DNA from: JAFAQB01 sp045808425
GTDB lineage: Archaea > Thermoproteota > Nitrososphaeria > Nitrososphaerales > Nitrososphaeraceae
Reading direction: 5' to 3'
Assembly: GCA_045808425.1 (NCBI GenBank)
Contig: JBJMFM010000158.1
Location: 1 to 18,974 of the forward strand
Length of the DNA stretch: 18,974 nt
Part shown: in pieces, positions 15,640-18,974 of the stretch
Layout of the letters: every line of letters begins with the position of its first letter
Position numbering within the stretch: the first letter of the stretch is position 1
Notes under the pieces: model-generated
What the model saw: the letters and a program-made list of their open reading frames with translations, nothing else
Told to the model about the DNA's origin: nothing
Databases searched by the model: none
Translations under genes and position numbers: made by a program

Positions 15640-15739
15640 TAAGTTTAGATTGGCGTATTATGAGCTTACGAAGAAATGCAGTAGTACAAGATCCTAAACA
15701 TTTAATATTATGCTACTATAATTTTATTGTGTCCGTCAA

Positions 15740-15985
15740 ATGAGCACAAATGCTGGGAACTCAGTTAAAACTATTGATGCTAGAGGGCTTTTTTGTCCAG
15801 AGCCTGTATTTCGTACAAAGATTGAGATGGAAAGAATGGCAACAGGAGATACACTAAGAGTAGTGTCTGATGATCCAGATTCTGAAGAAGATATATCGAG
15901 ATGGGTAAAAAGAAACGGTCACGAACTGTTATCACTTAATAAAAATCAACAAGATCTTGAATTTGTAATAAGGAAGGCGAAATAA
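15740..15985 (+). CDS. tusA: TusA/SirA-family sulfur carrier protein
   Basis: TusA-like proteins carry a persulfide on one cysteine and hand sulfur to an acceptor enzyme. The 81-aa product has the compact family fold: TIDARGLFCPEPVFRTKIEM, with the CPxP motif at 19-22 (Cys19 carries the persulfide), the GDTLRVVSDDP strand and loop, and EEDISRWVKRNGHELLS. It begins at an ATG with TATA-like tttaatatta about 33 nt upstream. Its TAA is separated by one nucleotide from the ATG of the cysteine synthase gene, so the two are almost certainly co-transcribed and co-translated. This suggests delivery of sulfur to that enzyme. No second carrier-specific cysteine is present. Confidence 0.9.
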   Translation: MSTNAGNSVKTIDARGLFCPEPVFRTKIEMERMATGDTLRVVSDDPDSEEDISRWVKRNGHELLSLNKNQQDLEFVIRKAK

Positions 15986-15986
15986 A

Positions 15987-17039
15987 ATGACTACGACAAC
16001 GACTGCTGCCGCTGCTGCTGCCACATCATCATCATCCTCCAGTCCTACTCAGCATGACATTATTGAAAATATAGGTAATACTCCATTAATAGAATTAAAT
16101 TCATTTTCTATAGGAAATGTCAAACTTTATGCAAAATTAGAATGGTTTAATCCGTTTGGCTCAGTAAAGGATAGAGCTGCATACTGGATGATCAAGGATG
16201 CTGAAAAAAGGGGAATTTTAAAGAAGGACAAGAGTATCATTATTGAACCTACATCTGGAAACACTGGTATTGCCTTGACTGGTATAGCTACTGCATTGGG
16301 ATACAAAGTCGAAATTGTTATCCCCGATAAAGTCAGTGAAGAAACAAAAAAAATTCTAAACCATTTAGGAGCAACTCTTCATGAGACGTCAGACGATTTA
16401 TGTCCACGAGTAGGCGCTGGGACAGACCAGAGTATTGCTCTAGCTAAGGCAATTTCAAAACCAAGACCGGATATATATTATATGCCAAACCAGTACGAAA
16501 ATGATGCAAACTTTTTTGCGCATTATGAAACTACAGGTCCAGAAATTTGGAAGCAAACTAATGGCAAAATAACACACTTTCTTACGGGATGTGGTACAGG
16601 CGGAACTATAACTGGCACTGCAACCTTTCTAAAAGAAATGAACAATAATATCAAGGTCATCGCAATTCAAGCACAGAAAAATCATTTACTTCAGGGACTG
16701 AGAAATTTTGAAGAATCTTCAATGCCTGATTTGTTCAAAAGACGCGAGTATATTGTTGACAAATGGATGACTGCAACTAATAATGATTCATTTAACATGG
16801 TAAAGCAGTTAGCACTAAAAGAGCGTTTGTTAGTAGGCCCTTCTTCTGGCTCTGTAATGACATCGATGTTGAGAACTGCTGAAGAATTAGACAGTGGTAT
16901 AATTGTTGGCATATTTGCTGATGATGGCAGAAAATTCAAGAGTCTTTATATACAGCAAAACGTTTTTAGCTCAAAAGAATACGAAACGGCTCTGAGAAAT
17001 GCAAAGGACCTCTCGCAACTAGCATACGCAAGGCCTTAA
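15987..17039 (+). CDS. PLP-dependent cysteine synthase, probably O-phosphoserine-type (CysM-like)
   Basis: This is a fold-type II PLP enzyme that makes L-cysteine from an activated serine and a sulfur donor. In the 350-aa product, Lys61 in FGSVKDRAA binds PLP; PTSGNTGIAL (88-97) binds the substrate carboxylate, GCGTGGTITG (201-210) the PLP phosphate, and GPSSGS (284-289) the pyridine ring. LQGLRNFEE (235-243) resembles ALRNMDEG of Mycobacterium tuberculosis CysM, whose Arg220 selects O-phosphoserine; Arg239 would be the counterpart. The first 20 residues are a Thr/Ala/Ser run before the conserved QHDIIENIGNTPLIEL; no in-frame Met is available after it, so the tail appears genuine. It follows tusA by 1 nt. 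Cystathionine beta-synthase or plain O-acetylserine sulfhydrylase are less likely readings. Confidence 0.85.
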   Translation: MTTTTTAAAAAATSSSSSSPTQHDIIENIGNTPLIELNSFSIGNVKLYAKLEWFNPFGSVKDRAAYWMIKDAEKRGILKKDKSIIIEPTSGNTGIALTGIATALGYKVEIVIPDKVSEETKKILNHLGATLHETSDDLCPRVGAGTDQSIALAKAISKPRPDIYYMPNQYENDANFFAHYETTGPEIWKQTNGKITHFLTGCGTGGTITGTATFLKEMNNNIKVIAIQAQKNHLLQGLRNFEESSMPDLFKRREYIVDKWMTATNNDSFNMVKQLALKERLLVGPSSGSVMTSMLRTAEELDSGIIVGIFADDGRKFKSLYIQQNVFSSKEYETALRNAKDLSQLAYARP

Positions 17040-17046
17040 GTAGCAG

Positions 17047-17131
17047 TATTATTATTATTATTTTTTTTAATCTTCTATATTTTCTCTTTTCTCCTTTCTC
17101 TTTTCTGTTTTTCTTTTACTTTTACTTTTTC
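17047..17131 (+). terminator. Long pyrimidine-rich terminator tract
   Basis: Beginning a few bases after the cysteine synthase stop is an ATT repeat, then tttttttt, then some 70 nt of almost pure C/T (ttctcttttctcctttctc and similar). A long series of U-runs is the normal archaeal termination signal, and this one is exceptionally extended, apt for ending the tusA-cysteine synthase operon. Confidence 0.6.
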
Positions 17132-17509
17132 ATTAACCTAATAAACACAGTTACCTGAGATTGTAATTGAACAGAGCAGTAGCTGTGTTAGTAATTGCTA
17201 AGTAGCAGTCATCAATGTAAAGGTCTGTCTATCTACCCTAAATCATCATTGATATATATCTCTCAAGTATATAGAGGTTGATTCGAATAAAATAAAGCTA
17301 ATGTATGGACATTTAGTGTAGGATTGAACTTTTTGGTTCTATTCAGCTTGCACAATGCTATATAGCATCCTTTTCCCATGAAAGTACTACTACAAGCAGC
17401 GCCTCCAAGATTTGCACTTGCTATTATGTTTAAAATAATATTCTTCCATATTATCATACTTGTGCAATGTTTTTGTGAGGATACATATCACAACTATTTT
17501 TTTATCTGA
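17132..17509. other. Gene-free spacer after the cysteine operon
   Basis: No gene is supported. A 7-bp inverted repeat (AACACAG at 17144-17150, CTGTGTT at 17183-17189) is of chance size. A minus-strand frame at 17263-17457 (including NLGGAACSSTFMGKG) lies directly downstream of the CoA-binding pseudogene and may be further decayed coding sequence, but I cannot align it to that family. Confidence 0.35.
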
Positions 17510-17870
17510 TAACCAGTCATGGTACCAGTTGGGTTCAATAATCCTGACTCTTAACTTACTTGAGAATTCTTTGATCTGCTCTTCGATAGCTCCACCTTCT
17601 CCTAAGTTCCTTCCTTTCTTCCTTCCCTTCCCTCCCCTAAAATGACTACCAGGGTATTATGAATACCTCTTTTGCAGCAGGATCTCAAAAGGTCTGGCCC
17701 AAATTTCTGATCTACTGTTACAACACAGCAACATCAATTTGCTCATTAATATCATCTAAGCTCCTATATATTATTACACCCAGGATTTCTGAACATCCTT
17801 TCGCATTGACCGTAAAGACCTTTACGCGCGTGTCTCTTACGAAATGACCAAATGAATGTGTTAACCCAAG
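17510..17870 (-). pseudogene. Frameshifted remnant of a CoA-binding domain / NDP-forming acyl-CoA synthetase gene
   Basis: The minus strand, read through at least two frameshifts and with no start codon, gives three consecutive pieces that match the CoA-binding Rossmann domain of NDP-forming acyl-CoA synthetases in order. Piece 1 (about 17867-17721): GHFVRDTRVKVFTVNAKG, then SEILGVIIYRSLDDINEQID, like the family's GxVYPVNPK...ILGxxxYxSLxDIP pattern. Piece 2 (about 17724-17642), next frame: VTVDQKFGPDLLRSCCKRG, then HNTLVVI, like VPAKFVPDILEECGEKGVKAAVII. Piece 3 (to about 17515), third frame: GGAIEEQIKEFSSKLRVRII then EPNW, like EEELxEIARKYGIRIIGPNC. The catalytic remainder is absent. Thaumarchaea use such synthetases for 3-hydroxypropionate and 4-hydroxybutyrate activation; this is a dead copy or paralogue. 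Confidence 0.65.
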
Positions 17871-18461
17871 TGATCAGAACGTTCTCTATGAAAGGCGCAA
17901 TATAATACATATCTCTCAAAAAAGACAGGTCGTATAAAGGATTGTATATTTTGCAGAAGAGTGATTAGCATAGGTAAGAGATTTCGATCATCATTTAGAT
18001 GGGTATTGTACATTAGCTGAACTTAGGATACACAAGGCTAAACAGCATAGCAGCCAGAAAACAAACTATCAAGTTACTAGAAGTGCAGCGTATCATTCAT
18101 ACTATTTTCATAAATAGAAGCATGTCTTAACTTTATGTATGTATTTGTTTCATATGACGTCACAACTGTATATGTTTATTTGATCTTACACTTCCTGACA
18201 GCAATGATTGCTGCTGGAGAATTATAGATATTTATATATTGTTCCCACTATATCTACGAGTCATATGATTGACTTGACATACTAGTGGTACTTTGTATTG
18301 CAGAAGATATCCGTAATACATATGCATATATATTTCTTATTAGTCTGTGTTCCGATTTAATTCTGTGTCATAGTAGTCGCCATATACATAGTAATAATAG
18401 GAGAAAAAACTTCTATTAGAAACAGCTATCTTTTTATTCTTCTTTTACTATATAGACAGAT

Positions 18462-18554
18462 GGTGTAGAAAAGGCTTCAAGAAGGGGGAGAGCTTGATAG
18501 TTGTGTGGTTCATATCTATCCTTGTTTTCTCCTTTTCCCCTAGCCTTCTACACC
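18462..18554. other. Extended imperfect hairpin, candidate structured RNA
   Basis: Arms GGTGTAGAA (18462-18470) and TTCTACACC (18546-18554) pair perfectly. Moving inward, GGCT (18473-18476) pairs with AGCC (18542-18545), GGG (18484-18486) with CCC (18537-18540 region), GGAGA (18487-18491) with TCTCC (18528-18532), and GATAG (18496-18500) with CTATC (18516-18520) around a 15-nt loop. That is about 26 base pairs in register within 93 nt, with bulges AA, TCAAGAA and TTTT. A TATA-like tttttatt at 18431-18438 could start a plus-strand transcript near 18460. No match to SRP RNA, RNase P RNA, tRNA or C/D-box RNA is evident. The strand is unknown and it could also be a DNA palindrome or element end. 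Confidence 0.4.
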
Positions 18555-18778
18555 TCTTTACATAAATTATGTTATTTCTTGGCTAATTAAATATTTAACT
18601 GTTGCTAACTAACGGTAACGATCAAAGTTATGAAAGTTAAACTTGTATAATTTCTATCACTCAAGTTAGTATCCAAATCATATAGAGAAAAATTGTTCTT
18701 AGGTAATGATGAGGAGTCAACAGTACAACAGATCGTCAACTACCTCATTATAATTTCTTACAGCTCAGTATTTGATAT

Positions 18779-18788
18779 TCTAAATAAA
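18779..18788 (+). promoter_or_regulatory. TATA-like box of the right-edge secreted-protein gene
   Basis: tctaaataaa lies about 27 nt before the GTG at 18811, the expected distance for a leaderless archaeal transcript, and supports that GTG as the start. Confidence 0.4.
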
Positions 18789-18810
18789 CTTTCAGATAAA
18801 GTGAAAGAAT

Positions 18811-18974
18811 GTGTTGAATACAAATGCAAATGCAAATGCAAATAAAATCAATTCCACAGGGATCAGTCTGGTAGCTGTTGTCGTTGCTATTATAATTCCA
18901 ATGTTGCTGTTGTCTGCGTCATTGGCTTTGCCTGTCCAGATAGCAAAAGCACAAGATAAAAAGGATACGAAGAT
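18811..18974 (+). CDS. Secreted or membrane-anchored protein, 5' part only
   Basis: An open frame starts at GTG 18811 (TTG at 18814 is possible; a TGA at 18802 closes the frame upstream) and runs off the right edge after 54 codons. The visible N-terminus is VLNTNANANANKINS, followed by a hydrophobic segment (ISLVAVVVAIIIPMLLLSASLA) and LPVQIAKAQDKKDTK. This is a Sec-type signal peptide, cleaved perhaps after AKA, or else a membrane anchor, leading into a charged mature region. The Asn-Ala run is encoded by a tandem hexanucleotide (CAAATG)3. The mature function is outside the window. Confidence 0.6.
   Translation, partial: MLNTNANANANKINSTGISLVAVVVAIIIPMLLLSASLALPVQIAKAQDKKDTK
18821..18843 (+). 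repeat. Tandem hexanucleotide repeat (CAAATG)3 within a coding start
   Basis: Three perfect CAAATG units plus CAAAT encode alternating Asn-Ala near the N-terminus of the right-edge secreted protein. An in-frame 6-nt unit changes the peptide by two residues per repeat without frameshift. Confidence 0.8.

Larger units (their letters stand above)
17871..18810. other. Gene-poor stretch containing an extended hairpin
   Basis: No protein gene is supported in about 940 nt. It contains a 15-nt dyad (CAGCAAT-g-ATTGCTG, 18199-18213), the long hairpin at 18462-18554, and at the right end the promoter of the final secreted-protein gene. A 21-codon minus frame at 18448-18513 beginning MNHTT overlaps the hairpin and is probably chance. 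Confidence 0.45.

Noticed and set aside
15660..15743. 27-codon ORF whose stop overlaps the tusA ATG
   Set aside because: No recognisable motif, and the tusA TATA-like box lies inside it, so it is more likely promoter DNA.
17460..17847. Plus-strand ORFs of 61 and 62 codons
   Set aside because: They are antisense shadows of the CoA-binding pseudogene, which explains the sequence better.
18199..18213. Dyad CAGCAAT-g-ATTGCTG
   Set aside because: A 7-bp arm with no neighbouring promoter or gene start; possible by chance.
18448..18513. 21-codon minus-strand ORF starting MNHTT, like the two secreted proteins
   Set aside because: Similarity stops after five residues, there is no hydrophobic signal segment, and it overlaps the hairpin; treated as coincidence.
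18703..18775. Possible C/D-box RNA (ATGATGA at about 18706)
   Set aside because: No D box (CTGA) at a suitable distance and no D'/C' pair.

Overview
The window looks like a chromosomal segment from an ammonia-oxidising archaeon (Thaumarchaeota/Nitrososphaeria). Because it is very AT-rich, a low-GC soil lineage resembling Ca. Nitrosocosmicus is my best guess, not a proof. The indicators are archaeal RNA polymerase subunit Rpo12, an A-type ATP synthase F subunit, an Lrp/AsnC regulator, a Sec11-type signal peptidase, coenzyme F420 ligase CofE, archaeal Thi4, small C2H2 and CxxC zinc proteins, and genes that mostly lack Shine-Dalgarno sites but have TATA-like boxes about 25-35 nt before a start (often TTG or GTG). 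I see no tRNA, rRNA, CRISPR array or insertion sequence.

Layout. 1-2204: a possible microprotein, an Lrp/AsnC regulator, a C-terminally truncated TRIC/UPF0126 channel (minus), rpo12, and a 55-aa two-CxxC zinc-ribbon protein. 2446-5074: a small acidic ORF and atpF (minus), a small membrane protein, a tail-anchored J-domain protein (minus) and a CPBP-like putative intramembrane protease. 5547-9508: a double-SIS phosphosugar-binding protein, a 49-aa C2H2 finger protein, a TPR protein and signal peptidase I. 9841-12248: thiazole synthase Thi4 (with a cysteine at the sulfur-donor position) and thioredoxin reductase. 12496-13453: two divergent small secreted proteins, each followed by a hairpin plus U-tract. 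14141-17039: a metabolic cluster, all on plus: SerB-like HAD phosphatase, CofE, a TusA-family sulfur carrier, and a PLP-dependent cysteine synthase whose start lies 1 nt after the tusA stop. 17040-18810 is gene-poor: a pyrimidine-rich terminator, a frameshifted remnant of a CoA-binding (NDP-forming acyl-CoA synthetase type) gene, and a long extended hairpin that may be a structured RNA. A further secreted protein runs off the right edge.

How the genes relate: most are single-gene units with their own promoter. The clearest functional unit is tusA-cysteine synthase, where the synthase carries an arginine at the position that gives Mycobacterium CysM its O-phosphoserine specificity. This suggests a carrier-dependent, O-phosphoserine-based cysteine route, with a phosphoserine-phosphatase-like HAD gene 0.9 kb upstream. 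The best candidates for something undescribed are this TusA/CysM pair, the extended hairpin at 18462-18554, and the family of small secreted proteins.
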